A DNA stretch of 38,015 bases from Deltaproteobacteria bacterium (GCA_005879255.1 VBKY01000146.1:34904-72918); one strand, 5' to 3'; numbered from the stretch's first letter, positions 17,488-26,082 are shown. The notes: generated by a model from the letters alone, not told the origin. Translations and numbers: made by a program.

Positions 17488-18108
17488 ATGAACATTCCTT
17501 TGAAGATCACCTTTCGCAATATGCCGCCATCGAAGGCTATCGAGGATAATGTCCGCGAGAAAGCCGCCAAGCTCGATAGCTTCTCTGACCGAATCATGAG
17601 TTGTCGAGTCATCGTCGAGGCACCGCATCGCCACCATCACAAAGGCAAGGCGTACGAGGTGCGAATCGATCTAACGGTACCGGGTGCCGAATTGGTGATC
17701 AACCGCGCACCGAAACGTTTGGCGGCGGCGAAACTGGAGTTAGCAAGTGACGAGAAAGCTCTGGCGGAGAGCCATGAGCCGAGCAAGCATGCCGCGCATG
17801 AGGATGTCTACGTCGCCATTCGCGACGCGTTCAATGCCGCCGGCCGCAAGCTCCAGGACTATGCGCGGCGTCACAGCGGCGCAGTCAAAGTGCATGACGG
17901 CGGGCCGCCTGCCCGGGTGACTAAATTAATTCCGGAAAAGCGCTATGGTTTTCTTGAGACCGCCGATGGGAGAGAAATTTACTTTCATGGCAATAGCGTC
18001 CTACAGCCTGGTTTTGATCGCCTCGAGGTGGGCACCAAGGTGTATTTCTCCGAGGAGCTCGGCGAGAAGGGGCCCCAGGCAAGCACGGTGCGACTCGCCG
18101 GCCGATAG
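17488..18108 (+). CDS. Ribosome hibernation factor (HPF/RaiA) fused to a cold-shock domain
   Basis: Residues 1-105 form an HPF/RaiA (S30AE) domain, which binds the 30S decoding site and halts translation in resting cells: PLKITFRNMPPSKAIEDNVREKA, CRVIVEAPHRHHHKGKAYEVRIDL, and DVYVAIRDAFNAAGRKLQDY. From about residue 140 a cold-shock OB-fold follows with RNP-like motifs KRYGFLET and IYFHGNS, able to bind single-stranded RNA. This two-domain form is known in several proteobacteria. AAGGAGG precedes the ATG at 17488. It is a single gene, with the sigma-54 activator gene convergent to it. Confidence 0.93.
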   Translation: MNIPLKITFRNMPPSKAIEDNVREKAAKLDSFSDRIMSCRVIVEAPHRHHHKGKAYEVRIDLTVPGAELVINRAPKRLAAAKLELASDEKALAESHEPSKHAAHEDVYVAIRDAFNAAGRKLQDYARRHSGAVKVHDGGPPARVTKLIPEKRYGFLETADGREIYFHGNSVLQPGFDRLEVGTKVYFSEELGEKGPQASTVRLAGR

Positions 18109-18215
18109 CGTTCGAAGGCAAAGAGATCTGACATGTTCGATGGGATACTGCCTTGACGGCTCATCCTCGGCCGCACGACTGGCTCGTGCTTGGCGTTCGA
18201 ACAGGACGCGATCGG

Positions 18216-19637
18216 CTATCTGGGTTGATTGACGGCCTTGAAGCGATCGAGCTTGATCTCGTGTTTTCTTAGAAGATCATAGAAATCGGTCCGGCACTTG
18301 CCGGCGAGTTTTGCCGCGTCGCTGGCTTTGCCGGCGCAAGATTCTAACAATTGGGTAAGATAGGCTTTTTCAAACTCGTATTTGGCCGTCTTGTACGTGG
18401 TCAGAGGTCCTTTGACAGAAATCTCCAACTCGCTGGCTGTCCTTTCAGCAGACGATTTTGTCGAAGAATCTTTTCTTTGAAGAATCAAATCCTCCGTAAT
18501 GACATCCTGCTGGCTCATGGCGACCGCATACTCCAGAGCGTTTTCCAATTCTCGAACGTTTCCGGGCCAATCGTAGAGCATGAGTTTGCGCAACGCCTCG
18601 GGCGCGATTCCCCGTACATTTTTTTTCATTTGCTCCGACAGCTGCTTCAAAAAATGGTCGACGAGATACGGTATTTCTTCCTTACGCTCCCGTAGAGTCG
18701 GCAGATGAATCGGGATGACGTGCAGTCTAAAGAACAGATCTTGGCGAAACTTTTCCTTTTGAACTTCTTCTTCCAAATTTCGATTCGTCGCGACAATGAG
18801 TCGGACATTGACGTCCACAGGTTTTTCACTGCCCAATGGATAGAACCGTCTCTCCTCTATGACGCGCAGGAGCTTGGCTTGAATGGAGAGCGACATATCT
18901 CCGATCTCATCCAAGAAAATCGTTCCGCCATTGGCCTGGCTGAATAAACCTTTGGTGCTCTTAATCGCGTCGGTAAAGGCCCCTTTTTCATGACCGAAGA
19001 GCTCACTTTCCAGCAACGTTTCAGGTAAAGCTGCGCAGTTGATCGCCACAAAGGGCAAGTCGCGTCTGTGGCTGGCGAAGTGAATTGCTTTGGCAATGAC
19101 CTCTTTGCCCGTACCGCTTTCGCCGTGCAGGTAGACGGTTGAGTCCGCCTTAGCGATTCGACCGACTACATCCAATACACTTTTCATCTTGGCACTCTTA
19201 GCAACAAGATTGGGAAAGGAATATTTTTCTTCGAGTAACCCTTGGAGCCGCTGGACCTCGAAGTTGAGCCGACTGTTCTCCACCGCTCTTTCGATCTGCA
19301 GCAACAGCTCCTGCGTATCAAACGGCTTTGTGAGATAACTGTAAGCGCCCCTTTTCATCGCATCGACAGCGCTTTCCACGCTGCCGTAGCCGGTAAGAAT
19401 GATGACCGGCATGTGCGGGCTAATCGCGTGCAATTCATTCATGAGCGAAATGCCATCGCCGTCCGCCAATCTCAGATCGGCAACGCACAAATGAAAATTT
19501 TCATCCTCAACCGCCTTAATGGCTTCGCTTGCCGTAAGCGCTGTCTTGATTTCATACTCTGCGGCGCTCAGCTTCCGGCGAACGAGTTCCAACAGATTAG
19601 TGTCGTCATCAACCACCAGAAGTCTTTTGTCTGCCAT
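18216..19637 (-). CDS. NtrC-family sigma-54-dependent response regulator (GlrR/PrsR-like)
   Basis: The 473 residues follow the order receiver, AAA+ ATPase, Fis-type helix-turn-helix. The receiver has D10-D12, D54 and K104. The ATPase has Walker A GESGTGKE (172-179), the sigma-54 contact loop reading GAFTDA instead of GAFTGA (219-224), Walker B TIFLDE (239-244) and the RxDLFFRL region. The C-terminus has AKLAGKCRTDFYDLLRKHEI, as in GlrR-type regulators. It should open -24/-12 promoters after phosphorylation; five candidate promoters occur in this window, three of them within 7.5 kb. The kinase at 22121 is the likely nearby partner, though not adjacent. ATG at 19637 follows GAGG. Confidence 0.95.
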   Translation of the reverse strand: MADKRLLVVDDDTNLLELVRRKLSAAEYEIKTALTASEAIKAVEDENFHLCVADLRLADGDGISLMNELHAISPHMPVIILTGYGSVESAVDAMKRGAYSYLTKPFDTQELLLQIERAVENSRLNFEVQRLQGLLEEKYSFPNLVAKSAKMKSVLDVVGRIAKADSTVYLHGESGTGKEVIAKAIHFASHRRDLPFVAINCAALPETLLESELFGHEKGAFTDAIKSTKGLFSQANGGTIFLDEIGDMSLSIQAKLLRVIEERRFYPLGSEKPVDVNVRLIVATNRNLEEEVQKEKFRQDLFFRLHVIPIHLPTLRERKEEIPYLVDHFLKQLSEQMKKNVRGIAPEALRKLMLYDWPGNVRELENALEYAVAMSQQDVITEDLILQRKDSSTKSSAERTASELEISVKGPLTTYKTAKYEFEKAYLTQLLESCAGKASDAAKLAGKCRTDFYDLLRKHEIKLDRFKAVNQPR

Positions 19638-20256
19638 TTCTTATGCCTCTTTTTTCGATCCTTCTGCTTGCTTTGGAAATTTCAAGGCCCGCGACTAGCA
19701 GCACCCAGAGAAGTCGTTGCCTTCGTCCGAAGAAAAAAATCTCGAGATGGTTGCTTCGCCAGCTAATCGCTAAGGCTGCGAATAATGGACTTAGCAGAAG
19801 ACGTTCCAACTCGGCAAACAGCGTTAGGATAGTAAAAAAAGTCATACAATCCGCCACTTAATCGCCTGCTAATATTCTCGCCCCGGCAAGGGTTGTCAGA
19901 GATTTCCTACTTTTGCTGTTAGAAAAAGACTTACACGAGACAGGCTATGACATTTTCTTGTTCAATTATCATGTCGAGGCAAAAGAAACTCAGCGCGGCA
20001 GATCGAGGGGCTCAGCTTCGGCGAGCACGGAGAGTTGGGCCGCAGGCACGAACAAGCCAACCATGAGTGCGCCCTAGCATCGCACGGTTCAGTCAACCCG
20101 AGCGTCGAGACGATCTTTCTTTCCATTGAAAATAGTTGCGCCAGTCCCAGTTTTCCCGCTTTCGCGACACGAAAAAACCGACAAAAAACATTCCTCCTGC
20201 AGGTCACTGAAATTTTAACCCTCTAATATTAAAGCACTCTTGCCATGATCCAGTCC
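19638..20256. other. Intergenic region upstream of the activator and the lipoprotein operon
   Basis: Together with the promoter at 20257 this separates two divergent units by over 700 bases. It is likely to hold enhancer sites for the sigma-54 promoter. GACAT (around 19946) and ATGTC (around 19970) form a spaced inverted repeat in the stretch before the promoter. No convincing gene was found; the minus-strand frame at 19609-19857 overlaps the activator start and has no recognisable domain. Confidence 0.4.
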
Positions 20257-20272
20257 TGGCACATTCTTTGTA
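20257..20272 (+). promoter_or_regulatory. Putative sigma-54 promoter of the lipoprotein/BON/YtxH operon
   Basis: TGGCACATTCTTTGTA has a perfect TGGCAC block and TTG at -14 to -12, but GT replaces the usual GC. The predicted start is near 20283, about 68 nt before the lipoprotein ATG. Confidence 0.5.
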
Positions 20273-20350
20273 CTAGAAACAAAGTGCGAAGTGCGTGAAG
20301 AACGCCGGAGCCGGCTGCAGATCTACAAACCCAGACGAAGGAGGGAGGTC

Positions 20351-20575
20351 ATGAAAAAATATTTGCCGCTATTATTTTTGCTGTGCCTATCACAATGGGG
20401 GTGCGAGTTCCTGGGTGGGGCCGCTGTCGGAAGTCTGGCCACCGGTGCAGGCTACGAAATTAACAACAAGCGGCAGATGGACCGTCTTGAAGAGGACTAC
20501 CGGAACGAGAGGATGTCTCGCCGCGAATATGAAGAGCGCAAGCGTCAGATTGAGCACGGCTCGATAATCTATTAG
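20351..20575 (+). CDS. Small lipoprotein with a glycine-zipper-like segment
   Basis: The 74-residue product begins MKKYLPLLFLLCLSQWGC, a short signal peptide ending in a cysteine that could be lipidated (the -3 residue is not the usual leucine-type, so the lipobox is imperfect). Next comes GGAAVGSLATGAGYE, a glycine-zipper-like stretch able to insert in membranes. A charged, helical tail rich in E and R follows (EEDYRNERMSRREYEERKRQ). The strong GGAGG just upstream fixes the ATG at 20351. It heads an operon with the BON lipoprotein and YtxH-like genes. Function is unknown; an outer-membrane stress role is inferred from the context. Confidence 0.7.
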   Translation: MKKYLPLLFLLCLSQWGCEFLGGAAVGSLATGAGYEINNKRQMDRLEEDYRNERMSRREYEERKRQIEHGSIIY

Positions 20576-20670
20576 CTAGGAATGTAGCGTAAGGGGCGCG
20601 CGGCGAGCCAAGAGAGGAAGCTTCGACCAAACGGCAGGAAACCTTCATGAGTTTTGACAAGGAGAATCAT

Positions 20671-20985
20671 ATGGCATGGAAGACGATAATTTTTTCCATG
20701 ATGTTGGCGCTTCTATTGTCAGTCGCCGGATGCACCTCGCTGACCGGCGAGACAGCCGGCCAGTACGTCGACGACTCGACGATCACGGCCTCAGTAAAAG
20801 CCAAACTCGTCGCTGAAAAGGTGGCGAATTTGACCAGAGTCGATGTTGATACAACCAACCGAGTGGTTTCGCTCAACGGCATCGTCCAGTCTCCTGATCA
20901 AAAGAAGCGTGCCGAGGAACTGGCTCTCCAAGTCAGTGGTGTAACGCGAGTGGAGAACAATCTGCAGATCCAGAAAATTAATTAG
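20671..20985 (+). CDS. BON-domain lipoprotein
   Basis: A lipoprotein signal peptide ends in LLSVAGC (C20), followed by one BON domain (about residues 30-104). It has DDSTITASVKAKLVAE, the strand pair VDVDTTNRVVSLNGIVQS, and GVTRVENNLQI. BON domains bind phospholipid or envelope components; OsmY and DolP are examples of stress-linked members. ATG at 20671 follows AAGGAG at 6-7 nt, which decides it over an ATG at 20647. It lies about 95 nt after the small lipoprotein gene and 63 nt before the YtxH-like gene. The BON domain also occurs at the end of the ATPase at 23993. Confidence 0.9.
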   Translation: MAWKTIIFSMMLALLLSVAGCTSLTGETAGQYVDDSTITASVKAKLVAEKVANLTRVDVDTTNRVVSLNGIVQSPDQKKRAEELALQVSGVTRVENNLQIQKIN

Positions 20986-21048
20986 ATAACCAAGGATGCC
21001 GCCGATCCGGGAATCGATTTATTAATCGAAAAGGAAAGAGAAAATACC

Positions 21049-21339
21049 ATGAGAACGACTCGCGAAATGGGTATTCCGTATTTGATAATCGGTGTTGGCT
21101 TGGGGTTGGTGGCCGGAGTCTTGCTCGCGGCGCGTTCCCGGACGGAGAGCTGGGAACAATTTCGCCGCGGCGCCAGCGATAGCCTGGATTATCTGAGCCG
21201 GGAAGGCGAGAAAGTGCGTGCCGGCGCCGATGAGTTCGTCGGCAAAACAAAAGAATGGCTCACGCGCATCGGTAAATCGCTCCGCAGCGCAAGAGATAGC
21301 GAAAAAGCAAACTCGGGAGAATCGCCTTCATTCGATTAG
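21049..21339 (+). CDS. YtxH-like small membrane protein
   Basis: One membrane helix near the N-terminus (IPYLIIGVGLGLVAGVLLA) is followed by an amphipathic, charged tail with repeated SREGEKVRAGADEFVGKTKEW-type helices, as in YtxH/gas-vesicle-like stress proteins of about 90-120 residues. The product has 96 residues. AAGGAAAG lies upstream of the ATG at 21049. It appears to be the third gene of the lipoprotein/BON operon, all three being envelope proteins. Exact function of this family is not established. Confidence 0.75.
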   Translation: MRTTREMGIPYLIIGVGLGLVAGVLLAARSRTESWEQFRRGASDSLDYLSREGEKVRAGADEFVGKTKEWLTRIGKSLRSARDSEKANSGESPSFD

Positions 21340-21568
21340 CGGTGGAGAGCTGTAATTCTTTCTGGGGACTCGAAAGCACGATCGTAAAACAGTCGGTATT
21401 GCCGCGTGAATGGGATTAAATTCCGCTCTTCTCCCCAATAACACGGCAGCCAAACGATATTTTGCTTTGCCAAATGCCGTCGAACATTTTTTCCGACGGT
21501 ACGTGGTCATGAGCGTCTGAATGATCTCCATGGCCGATTTCCGACTCGAAAGTTAGTAGAAAGCCGCA

Positions 21569-21931
21569 ATGAACACATCGGTGTTGATTGTTGACGACGA
21601 AGAGAACCTGTTGGTGCTGCTTGACCGCATTCTCACCAAAGACGGATTCCAGGTCAAAACCGCCACAAACGCATATCAGGCCCTCAATTTACTCGAACAA
21701 GAAAACTTTAGTGTGGCAATCCTCGATATCAAAATGTTTCCTATCGACGGCATTGCCCTGCTCGCTGAGCTAAAAAAGCGCTCCCCTTCGACTCGAGCCA
21801 TTATGATCACGGCTTATCCCACCCCGGATAGTCGCAGTGAATGCATTAAGAACGGCGCTGCCATGTTCCTCACCAAGCCGCTGGACTTGAATGAGCTAAA
21901 AACCGTCGCTCATAGTCTTGCGCTCGCCTAG
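21569..21931 (+). CDS. Single-domain response regulator
   Basis: The 120-residue receiver has D9-D10-E11, phosphoacceptor D53 in ILDIKM, T81 and K103 in LTKP. There is no output domain. It lies 190 nt before the PAS histidine kinase in the same direction and is similar to the receiver of the NtrC-type regulator, so it may act in a phosphorelay between the two or compete for phosphate. This is inference from position. Confidence 0.9.
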   Translation: MNTSVLIVDDEENLLVLLDRILTKDGFQVKTATNAYQALNLLEQENFSVAILDIKMFPIDGIALLAELKKRSPSTRAIMITAYPTPDSRSECIKNGAAMFLTKPLDLNELKTVAHSLALA

Positions 21932-22120
21932 GCATGTGCCCAAAGAAATCTCGCCCATCCGACGCTCTCTCTAATGCCCGTTTGCCGGGCCAGCCTTCCA
22001 AACCACCGCGGGTTATAATATATCACGCTGCGTTGGAGCACGGTCGATGATTGGCCGTGCAGCGCGCTTTCCATCGCCGCTTCGTGCTCCTGCAGATGCT
22101 GCTATGGTCGGGCCGCGACA

Positions 22121-23620
22121 ATGAAAATTCGTGCCCACCTATTTTTCCTTGTGTTCGCGGCCTTGCTGCCTATCCTGCTCTTTTCCGTGACTCTCACCGC
22201 GCTATTCTGGCACGAGCAGCGCAGTGTGGCGCTGGTCGCGGCGGCGGGAGCGACTGCTGCGCTGCTCCTGTCGATCGCTCTGGCCTGGGTATTGGGAAAA
22301 CGAATTGCTCGAGCGGTTTCCGGGCTTGCGAGCGTCGCGCGCGGGTTAGCCACGGCTCAGCCGGCACCGCCCGTTCCTACGGGAAACGTTGCCGAGATAA
22401 ACGAAACCGCCAATGCCTTCGGCGAAACAAGAAAACAGCTCCAGGCCCGCGAGAGGCAGCTTCGCGAGAGCGAAGAAAAGTTTCGCACGCTGACGACGCA
22501 TGCGCCGGTGGGGATTTTTCTATCGGATCTAAAGGGCGATTATTACTTTGTCAATCGAAACTGGTGCACGGTATCGAGAATGACAGTAGAGCAGGCGAAG
22601 GGCAGAGGATGGCAGCGAGCGCTTCACCCGGAGGATCGCGATCGCGTGATCGCGGAATGGCGAGCAGCGCTGCAACATGGGCTTCCCTTCAACTCCGAGT
22701 TCCGCTTCCTGCAACCCAATGGGACCGTGACCTGGCTTCAGGGTAGCGCCGCTGAGTTGCGCAATTCACATGACACTGTGGTGGGTTACATCGGCACGAT
22801 TTCGAACATCACCGGATTAAAGCGAGCTGAGGAAGCGATGCGTCTCAGCGAAGAAAAACTTCGGCGCCAGGCGCAAGAATTGGAGCAACAGCTGATCGCT
22901 TCGGGCCGTTTGGTTTCCCTCGGCGAGGTCACTGCATCGATGGCTCATGAATTCAACAATCCGCTCGGAATTGTCATGGGCTTTGCCCAGGACATGCTGA
23001 GCAAAACCGACCCTTCGAGCCAGCACTACCAATCTTTAAAGATTATCGATGAGGAGACCCGCCGCTGCCAAAAGATCATCCAAGAGCTGCTCGAATTTGC
23101 CCGACCCAAAAATACTGATCTCGGACGAACGGATATAAAGCAGATAATCGAAAAGACGCTCACTTTGGTGTCGAATCATCTGTACAAGCAAAAAATCGAG
23201 GCTACCAGCGTCGTCGACTCAAACTTGCCGCACATCTACGCCGATGTGCAGCAGTTGGAGCAAGTATTGGTCAATCTTTACTTGAATGCCATCGATGCCA
23301 TGCCGATCGGCGGCAGCTTGAACGTAGAAGCCAAGCACCAAAGTGCCGACGCTTCCGGTCCGATGATCGTTATATCCATCACTGACACCGGTTTTGGCAT
23401 AGACGATAAGGATTTGCCGAGGATTTTTCTGCCGTTCTTTAGCGCGAGAAAGAGAAAAGGGTTGGGCTTGGGGCTGCCGATCTGCGAGCGTATCATAAAA
23501 AATCACGGTGGCAGGATTGAGGTCGAAAGCCAGTCCGGCAAAGGAAGTACGTTTAGAATTTTCCTGCCCCTCGATCATCGGCCGGAACGTCTCCCGGAAA
23601 CTGACACGCAGCCGGAATGA
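22121..23620 (+). CDS. Membrane PAS-domain sensor histidine kinase (NtrB-like)
   Basis: Two membrane helices (about residues 6-27 and 36-58) with almost no periplasmic loop are followed by a HAMP-like linker. A PAS domain lies at about 115-235 (FRTLTTHAPVGIFLSDLKGDYYFVN, GYIGTISNITGLKRAEE). The HisKA H-box has H276 in SMAHEFNNPLGIV, and the ATPase domain has NLYLNAIDAMP (N box), DTGFGID (G1) and GLGLGLPI (G2). The HEFNNPL form is typical of NtrB-class kinases paired with sigma-54 activators. Together with the receiver at 21569 and the activator at 18216 it probably forms one signalling route. The lack of a large external domain suggests a membrane or cytoplasmic signal. Confidence 0.93.
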   Translation: MKIRAHLFFLVFAALLPILLFSVTLTALFWHEQRSVALVAAAGATAALLLSIALAWVLGKRIARAVSGLASVARGLATAQPAPPVPTGNVAEINETANAFGETRKQLQARERQLRESEEKFRTLTTHAPVGIFLSDLKGDYYFVNRNWCTVSRMTVEQAKGRGWQRALHPEDRDRVIAEWRAALQHGLPFNSEFRFLQPNGTVTWLQGSAAELRNSHDTVVGYIGTISNITGLKRAEEAMRLSEEKLRRQAQELEQQLIASGRLVSLGEVTASMAHEFNNPLGIVMGFAQDMLSKTDPSSQHYQSLKIIDEETRRCQKIIQELLEFARPKNTDLGRTDIKQIIEKTLTLVSNHLYKQKIEATSVVDSNLPHIYADVQQLEQVLVNLYLNAIDAMPIGGSLNVEAKHQSADASGPMIVISITDTGFGIDDKDLPRIFLPFFSARKRKGLGLGLPICERIIKNHGGRIEVESQSGKGSTFRIFLPLDHRPERLPETDTQPE

Positions 23621-23868
23621 GTTCAGTGGACGGCATCTTCCGGTTCATCGAGGTCGGTGCGACTAAAATTCAGCATGACAAGAATTGTGTACTGATTGTA
23701 GGCCGATTCTCCGACCGCTGTCGCAGATCCTTCGCCGTCATAGTTTGAAATTCCGCCCGTCGCGCTGCTTCGAGGTAACCGCAGGAAAAGCCCTACAACT
23801 TCGTAGAAAAATCCCGACGCTATCGGCGCAATACCACTAAAATCAGCAACTTATCGAGACGAGGCAAC
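23621..23868. other. Intergenic region before the ExeA-BON gene
   Basis: This stretch, with the promoter at 23869, separates the kinase and the ATPase gene. CTAC/GTAG arms around six bases occur near 23801. No gene is supported; enhancer sites may lie here but I could not identify a shared motif. Confidence 0.35.
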
Positions 23869-23884
23869 TGGCATTCGACTTGCG
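23869..23884 (+). promoter_or_regulatory. Putative sigma-54 promoter of the ExeA-BON ATPase gene
   Basis: TGGCATTCGACTTGCG matches TGGCA and TTGC with GG and GC 10 nt apart. The predicted start is near 23895, giving a leader of about 98 nt. Confidence 0.6.
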
Positions 23885-23992
23885 GCACATACAGGTGGTA
23901 AAAAGGCTGACTTTTACATTGCGCAGAACCTTGCCGTTAGCGATCTTTTTTGATTTATTTCTTTCCACGATTCCCAGAAGCGGAAGCTGGTT

Positions 23993-25618
23993 ATGAGCCG
24001 CAGTAATAGTAATTTTGAGTCGCAGCACCCAACGTCTCTCAGCGGAGATTCCGAACCTCCGCCGTTTTACAGCAATCTTCATTACCAGGAAGTACTGACA
24101 ACACTTCGCTACGGCATCATCGCTCGTAAAGGTCTCGTCCTGCTCATCGGCGCTGCGGGTACCGGCAAGACCACCCTGCTCCGCCAACTCACGCGTGAGC
24201 TGGATAGCAATGTGACTTGCATCTTTGAATCTGATCCTGATGTGAATTTTACTGATCTGCTTCGACTCGTCCTGGGAAATCTGGAAGTCGTTGGTAACAC
24301 GCGCAATGAACTGTCGATGATGCAACGCTGCAAGACCATTTTGCGTTCTGAATTGGAGCGCGGCCACATCGTTTCTTTAGTCATCGATAACGCGCAACGC
24401 CTTCGCGATGAAACACTTGAATACCTACTGCATAATTTCTTTGCCGCTGTGACAGCAGATCGTGATGAGAATCTGTTGCAGATTGTCCTGGCGGGACGAC
24501 CCGAGCTGAAGGAAAGACTCGAACAGCCGCGGCTACGCTCACTCAAACCTCGCTCCGATCTCCTATGTCAACTTCAGCCGTTGAGGGACAACGAAATCAC
24601 CGCCTACATCGCGAATCGGCTTCGAGCCGCCCAACTGCCGGCACATGTATTCGATCACGTCGCGATCGATCGAATCGCCGGCTATACTGGCGGCAATCCC
24701 CAGCTAGTGAATGTGCTGTGCGATCGTACCCTGCAGATTACTGAAGGATCGCCGGTAAGCAAAGTTAGTCCCGAGACGATTGCGCGCGCCGCCCGGGACC
24801 TCGGCCTTTCTGAGCCCCGATTTCCGGCCAGAGAGACAGCCGAGCCAAATTTTGAAATGCCGATCGAACGCGACGAACCGTTCCGTTTCCAATCGGCCGA
24901 TGGCGATACGACGGAAGTCGTGGGTCAAACATTTCTGAATTACACCTTCGAGGACCGAAGGCCGTGGCTTTGGCCGGCGGATCGAAATCGAAAGGTAGTT
25001 CGAGTTCTCTTGTTTCTGATTCTCCTTGGCGGCAGCGCCGCATGGCTGCAAAGTGAGGTAGGAAAAAATCAATTAGCCCTCTGGGTTGGCAAGCAAAACG
25101 GCCCCGTCGGCGCACCAGACGCGCCGCTCATAGAGAAGCAAAATCCACTACCCGCGCCGGCGCCAAGCAGCGAAAATCCTCTTCCACAGCCAAATATAGG
25201 CGATAGCAGCGAGACTTCGCTTCCAGCTGCCGAAAAACCCGTCGAACCGCTGTCTTCCGCCTTGACAGAAAAAGCTCCCGTCTTAACCGAAAAAGCCGCA
25301 GAAAAATCCCCGGCAGAAAAACCCCCGACGAGTGATCCAAAGCCTGCGCCGAAAAAAGCTCCGATGTCCGCTGGTAACAGTCGTCAAGCGCCGGTCGCGG
25401 AAAATGCCGATGCGCAAAGGAAACTTTTAGAAGCACAAGTTTACAAAGCGATTGAAAATCGCGCCATCATGGGCGTCGACGTTTCGGTGATCAACGGCAC
25501 CGCCTACCTTGAAGGCCGAGTGGCCACTGAGCGACAGAGAGATGCCGCGGAACGAGCCGCTCGCAGCGTTGCCGGAGTCCAGCGCGTGCGCAACCGAATT
25601 GCGGTTCCTGTGAGCTGA
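23993..25618 (+). CDS. Membrane-anchored ExeA/GspA-like AAA ATPase with a C-terminal BON domain
   Basis: The N-terminal 270 residues form an ExeA/TniB-type AAA ATPase: Walker A GAAGTGKTT (53-61), Walker B SLVIDNAQRL (128-137), sensor LAGRPEL and GGNPQLVNVLC. The usual DEAQ glutamate is N133, so hydrolysis may be weak or regulated. A membrane helix follows (about 336-351), then some 120 residues rich in proline, lysine and glutamate, and a BON domain (about 475-538, VDVSVINGTAYLEGRV and GVQRVRNRI). The layout, cytoplasmic motor, one helix, periplasmic spacer and binding domain, mirrors ExeA/GspA, where a peptidoglycan-binding domain takes the last place. It may couple ATP state to the envelope during secretion or polysaccharide export. 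The -24/-12 promoter lies upstream. Confidence 0.88.
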   Translation: MSRSNSNFESQHPTSLSGDSEPPPFYSNLHYQEVLTTLRYGIIARKGLVLLIGAAGTGKTTLLRQLTRELDSNVTCIFESDPDVNFTDLLRLVLGNLEVVGNTRNELSMMQRCKTILRSELERGHIVSLVIDNAQRLRDETLEYLLHNFFAAVTADRDENLLQIVLAGRPELKERLEQPRLRSLKPRSDLLCQLQPLRDNEITAYIANRLRAAQLPAHVFDHVAIDRIAGYTGGNPQLVNVLCDRTLQITEGSPVSKVSPETIARAARDLGLSEPRFPARETAEPNFEMPIERDEPFRFQSADGDTTEVVGQTFLNYTFEDRRPWLWPADRNRKVVRVLLFLILLGGSAAWLQSEVGKNQLALWVGKQNGPVGAPDAPLIEKQNPLPAPAPSSENPLPQPNIGDSSETSLPAAEKPVEPLSSALTEKAPVLTEKAAEKSPAEKPPTSDPKPAPKKAPMSAGNSRQAPVAENADAQRKLLEAQVYKAIENRAIMGVDVSVINGTAYLEGRVATERQRDAAERAARSVAGVQRVRNRIAVPVS

Positions 25619-25836
25619 CCAAATAAAGTCCCGCCACATAATCCTCAGTCGGTCGCGACGACTGCGACAAAGTTGAAATTCTCTCTAACCGGCTTTCATA
25701 GATCGGAATCTCTCATCGGTTTGCTCATAGCCGCCCGCGCGGCCGTTAAAAACATTGAGCTGAATCGAGATTCCATTTTTTATTTTTGAATTCCGGCTCT
25801 CGTTGTCTAACGCCAACTCGGCCCCAATGACGTCCT

Positions 25837-26082
25837 GGAATGGCGAAAACGGTTACCGCGCGAACCCAAACGTGTTCCAGGAAATTCCCAAAGACAAGCT
25901 TCTGCCCGAGGCGCAAAAGGTGGAAACGGTGCTCGCGACGAAAGGTCCCCAAGGCGAAACGATCGCCACGCGCGTTCACGAGATCAAGGACAAAACCGTC
26001 GTGGTCGATTTGAATCATCCGCTGGCGGGAAAGACTCGACGTGAAAGTTACGGACATCAAGGCAGCATCTATGCACAATTAA
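25837..26082 (+). pseudogene. Remnant of an FKBP-type (SlyD-like) peptidyl-prolyl isomerase
   Basis: The frame reads NVFQEIPKDKLLPEAQKVE, VLATKGPQGET and VHEIKDKTVVVDLNHPLAGKT, the insert-in-flap and last strands of SlyD-type isomerases. After AGKT (about 26033) the frame changes: the expected ending LDVKVTDIKAA is found in another frame and stops at 26082. The first half of the enzyme, with the GxxFDSS active-site region, is missing upstream. The gene therefore has both a 5' deletion and a small frameshifting deletion. In the unshifted frame the open frame continues to 26186, but those residues are not family-like. It marks decay at the border between the regulatory region and the polysaccharide locus. 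Confidence 0.75.

Noticed and set aside
25746..26078. Minus-strand frame opposite the FKBP remnant
   Set aside because: The plus strand has clear SlyD similarity; the minus frame has none.
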